Shown: positions 1-7,716, counted from the first letter of the stretch. The stretch is 9,774 nucleotides of DNA from Hyphomonas sp. (GCA_024743015.1 JANSXJ010000120.1:1-9774); one strand, 5' to 3'. The notes: generated by a model not told the origin, from the letters alone. Numbers and translations: made by a program.

Positions 1-825
1 GAATCACAGATGGCGCGCGTTAAAGAGCTTACCGACAAGCCGTTCGGCGTCGATTTGCTCGCAGCCGACCCCCGAAGTCTGGAAAAAAGCGTCGATGTCA
101 TCATTGAAGGCGGCGCTGATAGCTTTGTGGCGGGACTTGGCGTGCCAATGCCGATTATGAAGAAGCTCAAAGATGCCGGCGTTAAGGTGATGGTTGTCGG
201 CGGCGCTGTGAAGCACGCGGTAAAAGCGGAGCAGGCAGGGTGCGATGCGGTGATCCTGCAAGGCGGCGAGGGCGGCGGACATACTGGCCTGGTCGGAACT
301 CTGCCGCTGGTCGCGCAGGCGGTGGAAACCGTGAATATTCCCGTCGTTGCAGCGGGCGGTATCTATGACGGCCGTGGCCTGGCGGCGGCGCTGTCTCTCG
401 GCGCAGTCGGCGTCTGGATGGGCACACGCTTCATCGCTTCCGCGGAAGCACACGCAGCCCAGAGCTACAAGGACACTGTAGTTAGCGCTGGCGACACGGA
501 TACGACCCGTACGCGCTGCTATTCCGGAAAGCCAATGCGTTGCCGAACCAATGACTACATTCTGGACTGGGAACGCCGGTCGGAAGACATCCAGGCGTTT
601 CCGATGCAAGCAGCGCTATCGGTACAGGAAGATGTGCTCGGCGGCATTGGCGGTGTGACGGATGAAACCCGCCTTGATGCCAACAAGTCCTGTTTCGCAA
701 TGGGACAGTCTGCCGGAGGCGTCAAAGACGTCCTTCCGGTGCAGGAGATCGTCGATCGGATCATGTCGGAAGCTGAGGCGGCGATCGGCCGTGTCGCCGC
801 CCTGCGCGTGTCCGAAACCGCTTAA
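1..825 (+). CDS. Nitronate monooxygenase / 2-nitropropane dioxygenase-like flavoprotein, 5' partial
   Basis: This is probably an FMN-dependent TIM-barrel oxidoreductase of the nitronate monooxygenase (NMO/2-nitropropane dioxygenase) family, which oxidises alkyl nitronates. Some relatives are NADH:quinone reductases or FabK-type enoyl reductases, so the substrate is uncertain. The reading frame is open from base 1 (E-S-Q before the first ATG at 10), and the first visible residues match a point well inside the family, including the typical ELTDKPFGV. The real start is therefore upstream, with perhaps 60-80 residues missing; 274 codons are visible. Seen: a GGEGGGHTG segment with the conserved active-site-region His at 280-282, and the FMN phosphate-binding stretch AAGGIYDGRGLAAALSLGA followed by GVWMGTRFIAS. 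A typical C-terminal segment with GQSAGGV (about 704-724) precedes the stop. The gene converges on ald, and the two stop codons overlap. Confidence 0.85.
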   Translation, partial: ESQMARVKELTDKPFGVDLLAADPRSLEKSVDVIIEGGADSFVAGLGVPMPIMKKLKDAGVKVMVVGGAVKHAVKAEQAGCDAVILQGGEGGGHTGLVGTLPLVAQAVETVNIPVVAAGGIYDGRGLAAALSLGAVGVWMGTRFIASAEAHAAQSYKDTVVSAGDTDTTRTRCYSGKPMRCRTNDYILDWERRSEDIQAFPMQAALSVQEDVLGGIGGVTDETRLDANKSCFAMGQSAGGVKDVLPVQEIVDRIMSEAEAAIGRVAALRVSETA

Positions 826-1937
826 GCGCGGAACCAGTCCGGGCGTTTGAATTCCATGCCGAGATCGCGCGCGACTTGCTCGTGTGCGATCGCGCCGTCT
901 GCGACGGTCAGGCCTTCAGCAAGGTGGACGTTCGCGTTGACGGCTTCGCGGCCACCCAATTTTGCGATCTGCATGACGAAAGGCAGCGTAGCATTGTTCA
1001 ACGCGTAAGTTGATGTCCGCGGCACGGCACCCGGCATGTTGGCGACGCAATAGTGCAGGATGCCGTCGACTTCATAAATCGGGTCTTCATGCGTGGTCGC
1101 ATGCGAGGTCTCGAAACACCCCCCCTGATCGATCGCAATGTCAACGAGGACTGCGCCGGGGCGCATGTGTTTGAGTTGGTCCCGAGTGACCAGCTTCGGT
1201 GCCGATGCGCCGGGGATCAGGACAGCGCCAATGACCAGATCGGCTTCGCGAACTGCGGCGTCGAGGGACGCTTTGGTCGAGTACATGGTCTTGACGGTAC
1301 CGTTGAACTGCGCGTCCAGCTCAGCAAGGCGGGCATTGTTGCGATCAAAGACAGTCACATCAGCACGCATTCCCACGGCGATTTCAGCCGCGTTCGATCC
1401 GGATACGCCGCCGCCAATGATGACGACTTTAGCCGGCATCACGCCCGGCACACCGCCGAGCAACACACCACGGCCGCGTTTGGTTTTCATCAGCGCCCAA
1501 GCCGCAACTTGCATCGCCATCCGTCCAGCAACCTGGCTCATCGGGGTTAACAAGGGTAGACGACCTTCATGATCCGTCACAGTCTCATAAGCGATGGCCA
1601 GGCATCCGCTGTCGATCAGGCCCTTGGCTTGAACCGGATCCGGGGCCAGATGGAGATATGTGAAAAGCGTGTGATGCGGCTTTAGACGCGCGGTTTCTTC
1701 CGGTTGCGGCTCCTTGACTTTGACGATGAGTTCCGCGGCTTCGAAAACCGCATCTGCGTCGGCGACGATAGACGCGCCAACCTCGGTGTAAGCGTCATTG
1801 GAAAAACCAGAGCCAATCCCGGCGCCGTCCTGAATGAAAACCTCGTGGCCGGCGCGAACCAGTTCGCCGACACTTTCCGGGGTCAAACCCACCCGGGATT
1901 CTTGTTTCTTGATTTCTGTTGGAACACCGATGCGCAT
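822..1937 (-). CDS. ald: Alanine dehydrogenase (NAD-dependent)
   Basis: Catalyses reversible oxidative deamination of L-alanine to pyruvate and ammonia with NAD+, in the cytoplasm. The 371-residue length is normal for the family. From the start chosen here the known catalytic and substrate residues fall at their usual numbers: R15 (KKQESRVGLTP), K75 (VKVKEPQ), H96 (LHLAPDP) and D270 (VDIAIDQGG). The Rossmann nucleotide-binding loop GGGVSG is at 175-180, with an acidic D198 ending the second strand (VTVFDRN) as expected for NAD preference. An ATG two codons upstream (at 1943) directly abuts the GGGAGA ribosome site, whereas the ATG at 1937 lies 6 nt from it and restores family numbering, so 1937 is preferred. 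The gene is divergent from an Lrp-type regulator gene, a common arrangement for amino-acid catabolic genes, and that protein is its likely regulator (inference). Confidence 0.95.
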   Translation of the reverse strand: MRIGVPTEIKKQESRVGLTPESVGELVRAGHEVFIQDGAGIGSGFSNDAYTEVGASIVADADAVFEAAELIVKVKEPQPEETARLKPHHTLFTYLHLAPDPVQAKGLIDSGCLAIAYETVTDHEGRLPLLTPMSQVAGRMAMQVAAWALMKTKRGRGVLLGGVPGVMPAKVVIIGGGVSGSNAAEIAVGMRADVTVFDRNNARLAELDAQFNGTVKTMYSTKASLDAAVREADLVIGAVLIPGASAPKLVTRDQLKHMRPGAVLVDIAIDQGGCFETSHATTHEDPIYEVDGILHYCVANMPGAVPRTSTYALNNATLPFVMQIAKLGGREAVNANVHLAEGLTVADGAIAHEQVARDLGMEFKRPDWFRA

Positions 1938-1943
1938 ACTCAT

Positions 1944-1949
1944 TCTCCC
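1944..1949 (-). promoter_or_regulatory. Ribosome binding site of ald
   Basis: GGGAGA on the minus strand. It touches the ATG at 1943 with no spacer but is 6 nt from the ATG at 1937, which argues that translation begins at 1937. Confidence 0.6.
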
Positions 1950-1994
1950 AATATATATCTGCGTGGGATAATACGGAAAATTCCTTGCAGAATC

Positions 1995-2023
1995 TCGTCA
2001 AAATATCCACTATAGACTAGAAT
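1995..2023 (+). promoter_or_regulatory. Candidate promoter of the Lrp-type regulator gene
   Basis: TCGTCA (1995-2000; 4 of 6 match to TTGACA) and TAGAAT (2018-2023; 5 of 6 match to TATAAT) are separated by 17 bp. Transcription would start near 2030, giving a leader of about 25 nt. The -10 lies inside the CTATA/TATAG inverted repeat, so a bound Lrp-type protein could block it (inference). Alphaproteobacterial promoters are degenerate, so this is a weak call. Confidence 0.3.
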
Positions 2024-2054
2024 TATAGGAAATATTTTCGGATTAGGTGATATT

Positions 2055-2516
2055 GTGACGATTTCATCCCAGGATAAACGCATTCTCGAATTGCTCAGCG
2101 AAGATGCAAAGCTCTCGCATGCCGAGATCGGACAGCGGGTTGGCCTGTCCACGTCCTCTGTCCATAGACGCATTCGCGCGCTGGAAGAGTCGGGCGTCAT
2201 CGAAGGATATGGCGTCCGGATCAATGAAGCCGCGCTGGACCGTGCCACCAGCGTCTTCGTACAAGTCACCCTCAGCAGCCAGCAGGATGATGGCCTGAAG
2301 GCGTTCGAGCAGGCGGCGCGCCTGTCTCCAGATATTGCAGCCTGCTACCTGATGACCGGAGAGGCGGACTATCTGCTGCGCATCGCGGTCAGTGACACAG
2401 CCGACTATGAGCGGGTCCATCGCGATGTGCTGACCCGGTTGCCAAATGTCGAGCGTGTGATCTCTCAATTCGCGATCCGAACCGTATGTCAGAAGACCAT
2501 GCTGCCAACGGTTTGA
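2055..2516 (+). CDS. Lrp/AsnC-family transcriptional regulator
   Basis: A 153-residue leucine-responsive/AsnC-type regulator, the usual size. The N-terminal winged helix-turn-helix covers about residues 6-55: KRILELLSEDAKLSHAEIGQRVGLSTSSVHRRIRALEESGVIEGY, with the recognition helix around LSTSSVHRRIRALE. The C-terminal RAM/AsnC effector and oligomerisation domain follows (about 66-145), with VFVQVTL, the turn TGEADYLLRIAV, and VERVISQFAIRTV. These proteins bind an amino acid and assemble into dimers and higher oligomers that wrap DNA. Translation starts at a GTG with AGGTGA (2045-2050) 4 nt upstream. Because the gene is divergent from ald, the protein most likely senses alanine or a related amino acid, controls ald and regulates itself (inference from position). 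The stop codon is 6 bp from the convergent phoB stop. Confidence 0.92.
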   Translation: MTISSQDKRILELLSEDAKLSHAEIGQRVGLSTSSVHRRIRALEESGVIEGYGVRINEAALDRATSVFVQVTLSSQQDDGLKAFEQAARLSPDIAACYLMTGEADYLLRIAVSDTADYERVHRDVLTRLPNVERVISQFAIRTVCQKTMLPTV

Positions 2517-2522
2517 ACGGCC

Positions 2523-3209
2523 TTAATCGGTACGTAGAGAGTATCCAGCTGACCGAACAGTGCGGATCGGGTTGGTGCCGCCCTGGCTCATCAAGGCCTT
2601 TCGCAATCGCCCAATATGGACATCAACGGTGCGCGCTTCGACATAGACGTCGGCACCCCAAACGCCATCCAATAACTGCTCGCGTGAGAAGACGCGGCCC
2701 GGATGCTGGGCAAAATATTCAAGCAGACGAAACTCCGTCGGGCCGAGATGAATGTCCTGGCCGGCGCGTGTGACACGATGCGTGGTGCGGTCGATCTGGA
2801 TGTCGCCGACGCGAATCTGATCATCCATCAGGGCGGGACGAATGCGGCGCAGCACGGCTTTGACGCGGGCCATCAATTCATTCGTCGAGAACGGCTTGGT
2901 CACATAATCGTCCGCACCGGTTTCGAGCCCGCGAATGCGATCGGCTTCCTCTGTCCGCGCCGTGAGCATGATGATGGGCAGATTTGCCGTTTCCTGGCGT
3001 GTACGGACGCGGCGACAAATCTCGATCCCGGAAATCTTGGGCAGCATCCAGTCGAGCAGCATCAGATCGGGGATGCGTTCGTCGAGGAGAAGCATCGCTT
3101 CGTCGCCATCGCCTGCGATCGCGGTTTCGTATCCTTCGGACTCCAGATTGTATCGCAGCAGCTCCGCGACAGATTTTTCGTCTTCAGCGATGACAATGAA
3201 CGGTTTCAT
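2523..3209 (-). CDS. phoB: Phosphate regulon response regulator PhoB
   Basis: An OmpR/PhoB-class two-component response regulator of 228 residues. The receiver domain (1-122) has the acidic pair E9/D10, phospho-acceptor D53 (LMLLDWMLP), T83 (IMLTAR) and K105 (YVTKPF), at or within one residue of E. coli PhoB numbering. A winged-helix DNA-binding domain follows (about 131-226), with LGPTEFRLLEYFAQHPGRVFSREQLLDGVWG and the recognition-helix segment RTVDVHIGRLRKAL, and it ends in TVRSAGYSL. When PhoR phosphorylates it in low phosphate, PhoB binds Pho boxes; one lies before pstC in this window. It is the last gene of the pst operon, 12 bp after phoU, and AAGGG overlapping the phoU stop gives a ribosome site 9 nt from the ATG. 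Being downstream of the Pho box, it is probably positively autoregulated. Confidence 0.96.
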   Translation of the reverse strand: MKPFIVIAEDEKSVAELLRYNLESEGYETAIAGDGDEAMLLLDERIPDLMLLDWMLPKISGIEICRRVRTRQETANLPIIMLTARTEEADRIRGLETGADDYVTKPFSTNELMARVKAVLRRIRPALMDDQIRVGDIQIDRTTHRVTRAGQDIHLGPTEFRLLEYFAQHPGRVFSREQLLDGVWGADVYVEARTVDVHIGRLRKALMSQGGTNPIRTVRSAGYSLRTD

Positions 3210-3221
3210 GTTCCAGCACCC

Positions 3222-3920
3222 TTAGCTTTGCTCAATTGGTTTGTCATTAAAATCACCCGCACCGATCCGCTCGCCGGTAGCGATATAGTGCACAACTTTC
3301 GCGATATTGGTCGAGTGATCGCCAATGCGCTCAAGATTTTTAACGATGAACAAGAAGTTTGACCGCGCATCCAACTGATCCGGCGATTCTGCCATGAAAC
3401 GCAGCATCGTGCGGAGCAGACCATTATAGTGGCTATCAATATCATCATCCTGGTGCAGAACCTGGATGGCCGCGTCGGCATCGCGCCGCGCATACGCGTC
3501 CAGCGCCTTTTGCAGAATATTTGACACCGCTTGCCCCATGCGTTCGATTCCGCGCAAGGCAGAGCGGTTGTCTTCATCCATTACTGCAAGACTGCGACGC
3601 GCGATATTCTTGGCGAGATCGCCGATCCGCTCGATCCCGCCCGCCAGTTTAATCGCTCCGATGACGTTTCGAAGGTCAGACGCCATGGGTTGTCTGAGCG
3701 CCAGCATGCGAACAGCTTTGCCTTCAACTTCGCGTTCGAGCCGGTCCATTTCCAGGTCGCGCTCAATCACGGTTTCGGCCAGCGCCGCGTCGCGATTGAC
3801 CACGGCGCGCGAGGCGTCGCGGATCATCGCTTCAGCCAGCCCGCCCATGCGCAGGAGGTCTGCGGACAATTGGTCCAGTTCTTCTGTGAATGCGCTGACA
3901 ATGTGTTGTTGTCTGACCAC
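3222..3920 (-). CDS. phoU: Phosphate signalling protein PhoU
   Basis: A cytoplasmic all-helical protein that links the Pst transporter to PhoR and keeps the Pho regulon off in high phosphate. It contains two repeated three-helix PhoU units, each with the metal-binding signature: ERIGDLAKN at 97-105 and ERIGDHSTN at 197-205. With the GTG start at 3920 the protein is 232 residues, the family norm, and begins MVRQQHIVSAFTEELDQL, the expected PhoU N-terminus. The frame stays open upstream to an ATG at 4007, but that would add 29 unrelated residues inside pstB. The GTG instead has AAGGGG 6 nt upstream, straddling the pstB stop. The gap to pstB is 10 bp and to phoB 12 bp, so it is co-transcribed with both. 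Confidence 0.95.
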   Translation of the reverse strand: MVRQQHIVSAFTEELDQLSADLLRMGGLAEAMIRDASRAVVNRDAALAETVIERDLEMDRLEREVEGKAVRMLALRQPMASDLRNVIGAIKLAGGIERIGDLAKNIARRSLAVMDEDNRSALRGIERMGQAVSNILQKALDAYARRDADAAIQVLHQDDDIDSHYNGLLRTMLRFMAESPDQLDARSNFLFIVKNLERIGDHSTNIAKVVHYIATGERIGAGDFNDKPIEQS

Positions 3921-3926
3921 GATGTG

Positions 3927-3932
3927 CCCCTT
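3927..3932 (-). promoter_or_regulatory. Ribosome binding site of phoU
   Basis: AAGGGG on the minus strand overlaps the pstB TAA stop and sits 6 nt before the GTG at 3920. It decides the phoU start in favour of that GTG and suggests translation re-initiation after pstB. Confidence 0.7.
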
Positions 3933-4731
3933 AGCCGAAACGGCCCGTGATATAATCCTGCGTCCGTTGTTCGGCAGGATTGGTGAAAATGGTCTCGGTA
4001 TCGCCAAACTCGACGAGCTCTCCGAGATTGAAGAATGCTGTTTTCTGAGAGACGCGCGCTGCTTGCTGCATCGAGTGGGTGACGATGATGATGCAGAATC
4101 GGAGGCGCAGATCGTCGATCAGTTCCTCGATGCGCGCGGTCGCAATCGGGTCCAGTGCAGAGCACGGTTCATCCATCAAAATGACTTCTGGGCTGATCGC
4201 GATGGCGCGCGCGATACACAGGCGCTGCTGCTGACCGCCTGAGAGGCTGGTCGCCGTATCATTGAGCCGATCTTTGACTTCATTCCAGAGGCCGGCCTTC
4301 TGAAGCGATACGCCCACCAACTGATCCAGTTCGGCCTTGCTATGGGTCAGGCCATGAATGCGCGGTCCATAAGCGACATTATCGTAAACCGATTTCGGGA
4401 ATGGATTGGGTTTCTGGAACACCATCCCAACCTTGGCGCGGAGCATGACCGGGTCGACGTCCGGGCCGTTAATGTTCTGGCCATCCATAAGGATTTCGCC
4501 ATCCACCTGCGCCCCTTCAATCGTGTCATTCATTCGGTTCAGGCAGCGCAGAAATGTCGACTTCCCACAGCCTGAAGGGCCGATCAGAGCCGTAACGGCC
4601 TTGTCCGGCACTTTGATGGAAATGTTCTGAATCGCGGTTGTTTCGCGATAGCGGACGCTGACATCCCGACAGACGATTTTCGCACCGCCAATGCCACTTG
4701 CCCCTGCATAGAAGACACCGCTCTGACCCAT
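3931..4731 (-). CDS. pstB: Phosphate ABC transporter ATP-binding protein PstB
   Basis: The ATPase subunit of the PstSCAB phosphate importer, located on the cytoplasmic face of the membrane. Counted from the start used here (266 residues), the ABC motifs are complete: Walker A GPSGCGKS at 51-58, Q-loop Q106 ([11 protein letters not shown], characteristic of PstB), signature LSGGQQQR at 163-170, Walker B VILMDEP at 183-189, D-loop SALDP and the switch His219 (IIVTHSM). The end, QDYITGRFG, is typical of PstB. Two in-frame ATGs exist. The one at 4740 overlaps the pstA stop but abuts GGAG with no spacer; the one at 4731 is 9 nt from that GGAG and 2 bp after the pstA stop, so it is preferred with moderate confidence. 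A roughly 15-residue Gly/Ala-rich N-terminus precedes the ABC domain. phoU follows after 10 bp. Confidence 0.95.
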   Translation of the reverse strand: MGQSGVFYAGASGIGGAKIVCRDVSVRYRETTAIQNISIKVPDKAVTALIGPSGCGKSTFLRCLNRMNDTIEGAQVDGEILMDGQNINGPDVDPVMLRAKVGMVFQKPNPFPKSVYDNVAYGPRIHGLTHSKAELDQLVGVSLQKAGLWNEVKDRLNDTATSLSGGQQQRLCIARAIAISPEVILMDEPCSALDPIATARIEELIDDLRLRFCIIIVTHSMQQAARVSQKTAFFNLGELVEFGDTETIFTNPAEQRTQDYITGRFG

Positions 4732-4733
4732 GT

Positions 4734-6275
4734 CTACCATCTCCGCTCAAACCGTCGCCGCAGTAACACGGCCACGAGATTCATGGCGATCAAAATCGTC
4801 AGCAGGATCAGGATGATCGCGGCTGTCATCGGCTCCCAGGCCCGTTCGGATCCGGAAAACCACTTGTAGATCAAAACAGGAAGCACCGTCGCTTCGTCAT
4901 TTGGCGAGGTTGGCACATCACTGACGAACGCAACCATGCCGATCAGGAGCAGCGGTGCCGTCTCTCCCAAAGCGCGCGCCATGGCGATAATCGCGCCGGT
5001 TAGAATACCCGGCGCAGCGCGGGGCAAGACGTGATGGAACACCGCTTGCGATTTCGAGGCGCCCAGGCCGAGGGCCGCTTCGCGCATGGACGGAGGCACC
5101 GAGCGCAGCGCGGCGCGCGATGCGATGATGATTGTAGGCAGGACCAGGAGCCCCAGAACCAATCCGCCGACGAGCGGAATGGATCTTGGCAGGTCGAACG
5201 TGTTTAGGAACACGGCGGCACCCAGCAAACCGAAGATGATGGAGGGCACAGCGGCTAGATTGTTGATATTCACCTCAATGATGTTGGTGAGCCGCGATTT
5301 GTGGGCGAACTCTTCAAGATAGATCGCCGCAAACACACCCACCGGCATCGCGAAGAGCGCGGTCACAAGCATCGTGAATACGGATCCGACAATCGCGGCT
5401 GCGGCGCCAGCGAGCTCGGGATAGGTGCTGTCAGCGTTCACAAAAAGAGATGCGTTGAAGCGGCGTTCTATTATACCAGCGTCGCGCATCAGGATCAGGA
5501 TCGCGACTTGCCTCGCGCTGAGCTGCCGATTTGCGCTGTCGCTGCCCAGGTAAATCGCCGTGACGGGGCGTGCGTCTTGTTCCCCCAGTTCGGGGACGGG
5601 CCCTGCAAGATGATCCAAGATCAGGGAAGCGCCTGCAGTATCTACAAGTTCGAACAAGGCACCTGACAGGTCGATCAGTATGTCCTGGTCCGCCGCGCTG
5701 GTCGCCGCCAATTGATCTTGAAACGAGATAAAACTGTCCTGACCGGCATCGCTTAACCGATATGCGCCAGTCGACAGCTGCGCCAGGCGACCGGCCTGTC
5801 CGACGCGGGTCGAACGATGCAAGCGGATATCGTTTTTGAGGTACAAGTCGACATCATCTGACATCACCAGATTTACGCTGAGCGGATCCTCCGCCGGAAA
5901 GTCCGACTGTAGATCTTGCACGAGTGGCAGTACGGCGAGTCTCGGCACCAACGCGAACAGATCGGCTCGTTCGGTCCGGTCCTCCGCCAATTCCGGGAAC
6001 GTCGTGAGCAGGTTTGCGCGGATAGCGAGGTTCAGATCCGTCACGTCCAGATTGTCTGGCTCCGCGAGCTCTGATGCTGGCAATTCGACGACCAGCGTAT
6101 GATGCGAAAACGCGGAAACCGCCCGCAATCCGATCGAGATCAAAAGTGCGAACAGAAACGATACGGCAAAGCCGATCGCGATTTGACCATATAGCTTGAA
6201 TCGGCGTTCGGCTTGATTGCGCCGGCGCATACGATCGTCCCGAACGGACTCGGATGGGAGACCGGTTTCAGTCAT
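4734..6275 (-). CDS. pstA: Phosphate ABC transporter permease PstA (long form)
   Basis: One of the two membrane subunits of the phosphate importer. Its 513 residues far exceed E. coli PstA (about 296). A basic cytoplasmic N-terminus (1-28) leads into a first membrane helix (29-52), then a large, mostly soluble and probably periplasmic domain (53-287). That domain begins like the N-terminal region common in alphaproteobacterial PstA (recalled as DUF3333), with [10 protein letters not shown] at 140-149 and [22 protein letters not shown] at 269-290. The conserved permease core (288-505) follows, with about five or six helices. Its EAA coupling loop, [27 protein letters not shown], is at 397-423 and is the contact point for Pst[14 protein letters not shown] follows. 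The ATG lies in an ATGACTGA overlap with the pstC stop (8 bp), indicating translational coupling. Residues 150-249 look like an added segment. Confidence 0.94.
   Translation of the reverse strand: MTETGLPSESVRDDRMRRRNQAERRFKLYGQIAIGFAVSFLFALLISIGLRAVSAFSHHTLVVELPASELAEPDNLDVTDLNLAIRANLLTTFPELAEDRTERADLFALVPRLAVLPLVQDLQSDFPAEDPLSVNLVMSDDVDLYLKNDIRLHRSTRVGQAGRLAQLSTGAYRLSDAGQDSFISFQDQLAATSAADQDILIDLSGALFELVDTAGASLILDHLAGPVPELGEQDARPVTAIYLGSDSANRQLSARQVAILILMRDAGIIERRFNASLFVNADSTYPELAGAAAAIVGSVFTMLVTALFAMPVGVFAAIYLEEFAHKSRLTNIIEVNINNLAAVPSIIFGLLGAAVFLNTFDLPRSIPLVGGLVLGLLVLPTIIIASRAALRSVPPSMREAALGLGASKSQAVFHHVLPRAAPGILTGAIIAMARALGETAPLLLIGMVAFVSDVPTSPNDEATVLPVLIYKWFSGSERAWEPMTAAIILILLTILIAMNLVAVLLRRRFERRW
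4741..4744 (-). promoter_or_regulatory. Ribosome binding site of pstB
   Basis: GGAG inside the last codons of pstA. It lies 9 nt from the ATG at 4731 but directly abuts the ATG at 4740, so it favours the downstream start. Confidence 0.5.
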
Positions 6276-7689
6276 AGGCTTCCCGGTATTTTTTCACCAC
6301 GCGCAAGGCGACCAAATTGAAGAAGAGTGTGATCCCGAACAGCGTGAAACCGAGGGCGAAAGCCGAGAGCGTCCTGGCGCTGTCAAAGGCTGTGTCACCC
6401 GTAAGCAGGGAAACAATTTGGTAGGTGACGGTGGTGATATCGGAAGTCGGGTCGAGCGTGATCAGCGCGCGTCCGCCAGCGGCCATCACGACAATCATCG
6501 TTTCGCCAATTGCGCGCGATACAGCAAGCAGGATCGCCGCGATAATGCCGGGCAACGCGGCAGGTAAGACAACTTGCTTGATCGTCTCAGATTTCGTTGC
6601 CCCAACCGCTAGCGCGCCGTCTCGCAGCGGTTGCGGCACGGCCTTGATCACATCATCGGAGAGCGAGCTGACAAACGGGATGATCATCACTCCCATGACC
6701 AGTCCGGCAGCGAGCGCGCTGGTGGGCTGCGCCGCGAGAAAATTCTCCGGCGTGAACGGCAGCGCATTCACCCATTCAGCGAAGCCCCGCACGAGTGGAG
6801 CGATCAGCGTCGCGGCAAAGAAGCCATACACCACCGTCGGAATACCTGCGAGGAGTTCGAGTATTGGCTTGACCCAGCTGCGAAAACGCGGGCTGGCATA
6901 TTCGGAGAGGTAAATCGCAGAAAACAGCCCGACAGGAACCGCCACACACATGGCGAGCAAGGCGATCATCAGCGTGCCGAAGAAGAGCGGAACGGCCCCA
7001 AAATTCTGTCCCGTTTGCGCATTCCAATTGGTCCCGAAAAGAAACTCGAAGACCCCGGGGCCATCTGGCGAGCTGAAAAAGCGAAGGGTCTCATAGACGA
7101 GAGACAGAACAATTCCGACTGTGGTCAGGATCGCGATAGCGGCGCAGACGAATAAAAGCGCGGTGATGGTCCGCTCAACGTATACCCGCGCCGGGAAGCT
7201 GCGACTCAACTGCCTGCGCCCGAGGAAGAACCCGCCTAATGCCGCCGCAATCGCGGCGCCAATCGCGACCAGACGCGCCTGACCTTTCAGGATCGCGTAT
7301 CGGTCGACGCTCGCATCAAACAGGATGTTGCCCGTATCCTCGATCGTGCGGTGACTGACATAATTCGTAACACGCTCCATGAAGAGCGCGATCTGATCCG
7401 GGCCACGCGCCGTCAAATAGTCAGGCAGCTCGTTTCGTAGAGTGTCGCGCACATAGGTTTCCCCAAACATCAAATAGGCGAGGAAGACCATGGCAGCTGG
7501 CAGGATCGTGCAGAACGCCAGAAAGTATCCATGATAATTCGGTTGCGAATGCAGACGTGCGCCGATGGTGGATCCAATCGGCAGAGCGCCCACTTCTGTT
7601 CGACCAAAGGAGAACGCAAAAAAGCCTGCCGCAGCGAGAGGCGCGATCAACAGCCACCCGATCGGGAGATGTCCAATAGTCTGCAGCAT
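6268..7689 (-). CDS. pstC: Phosphate ABC transporter permease PstC (long form)
   Basis: The second membrane subunit of the Pst importer and first gene of the pst operon. It has 473 residues against about 319 in E. coli. The extra N-terminal part (1-170) has hydrophobic helices at about 8-28, 54-75 and 138-157, with a polar stretch (77-137) between the last two; I recall such a region in long PstC proteins as DUF3708. The core has helices at about 174-198, 234-260, 275-300, 326-344, 379-405 and 441-465. The EAA coupling loop LRDGALAVGATKSETIKQVVLPAALPG is at 355-381, followed by RAIGETMIVVMAAGG, typical of PstC. The ATG at 7689 is the first possible start after an in-frame TAA upstream. No Shine-Dalgarno sequence precedes it; a short inverted repeat occupies that place. 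A Pho box 43 bp upstream predicts induction by phosphate starvation. Confidence 0.95.
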   Translation of the reverse strand: MLQTIGHLPIGWLLIAPLAAAGFFAFSFGRTEVGALPIGSTIGARLHSQPNYHGYFLAFCTILPAAMVFLAYLMFGETYVRDTLRNELPDYLTARGPDQIALFMERVTNYVSHRTIEDTGNILFDASVDRYAILKGQARLVAIGAAIAAALGGFFLGRRQLSRSFPARVYVERTITALLFVCAAIAILTTVGIVLSLVYETLRFFSSPDGPGVFEFLFGTNWNAQTGQNFGAVPLFFGTLMIALLAMCVAVPVGLFSAIYLSEYASPRFRSWVKPILELLAGIPTVVYGFFAATLIAPLVRGFAEWVNALPFTPENFLAAQPTSALAAGLVMGVMIIPFVSSLSDDVIKAVPQPLRDGALAVGATKSETIKQVVLPAALPGIIAAILLAVSRAIGETMIVVMAAGGRALITLDPTSDITTVTYQIVSLLTGDTAFDSARTLSAFALGFTLFGITLFFNLVALRVVKKYREAYD

Positions 7690-7691
7690 AA

Positions 7692-7705
7692 AACGATCGG
7701 TCGTT
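7692..7705 (-). other. Short hairpin just before pstC start codon
   Basis: AACGA (7692-7696) and TCGTT (7701-7705) are perfect inverted repeats around a 4-nt loop, ending 2 nt before the pstC ATG. In the mRNA this 5-bp stem would cover the place where a ribosome site is expected, and no Shine-Dalgarno motif is visible there. The stem is short and may be weak. Confidence 0.35.
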
Positions 7706-7716
7706 ACGATCCGGCG

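Larger units (their letters stand above)
1944..2054. promoter_or_regulatory. Divergent ald / Lrp-regulator control region
   Basis: This 111-bp gap is clearly more AT-rich than its surroundings, and both genes must be transcribed outward from it. It holds three short inverted repeats: GGAA-AA-TTCC at 1975-1984, CTATA-N9-TATAG at 2010-2028 and GAAA-TAT-TTTC at 2029-2039. Lrp/AsnC proteins typically bind several degenerate AT-rich palindromes in such gaps, so these are candidate operators; none matches the E. coli Lrp consensus well. On the minus strand, TATTAT at 1973-1968 could serve as an ald -10. A TTGACG at 2001-1996 lies 22 bp away, too far for an ordinary -35. Confidence 0.5.

Noticed and set aside
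4..609. Long minus-strand open frame opposite the nitronate monooxygenase-like gene
   Set aside because: Its translation has no recognisable domain and is rich in His, Arg and Cys in the manner of antisense frames of GC-rich genes; the plus-strand frame has clear family motifs.
1053..1550. Plus-strand open frame opposite ald
   Set aside because: No family resemblance and wholly antisense to a protein with every catalytic residue in place.
1938..1943. ATG at 1943 as the ald start
   Set aside because: It abuts the ribosome site without spacing and shifts the catalytic residues two positions off the family numbering.
1996..2001. TTGACG on the minus strand as a -35 element for ald
   Set aside because: The only good -10-like hexamer (TATTAT, 1973-1968) is 22 bp away, outside the normal spacing range.
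3921..4007. Upstream extension of phoU to the ATG at 4007
   Set aside because: It would add 29 residues unlike any PhoU N-terminus, all read from pstB in another frame; the GTG at 3920 has a good ribosome site and gives the normal PhoU length.
3466..4242. 258-codon plus-strand open frame across phoU and pstB
   Set aside because: It lies antisense to two well-identified genes, has a low-complexity Ser/Arg-rich translation and spans an operon junction, so it is a shadow frame.
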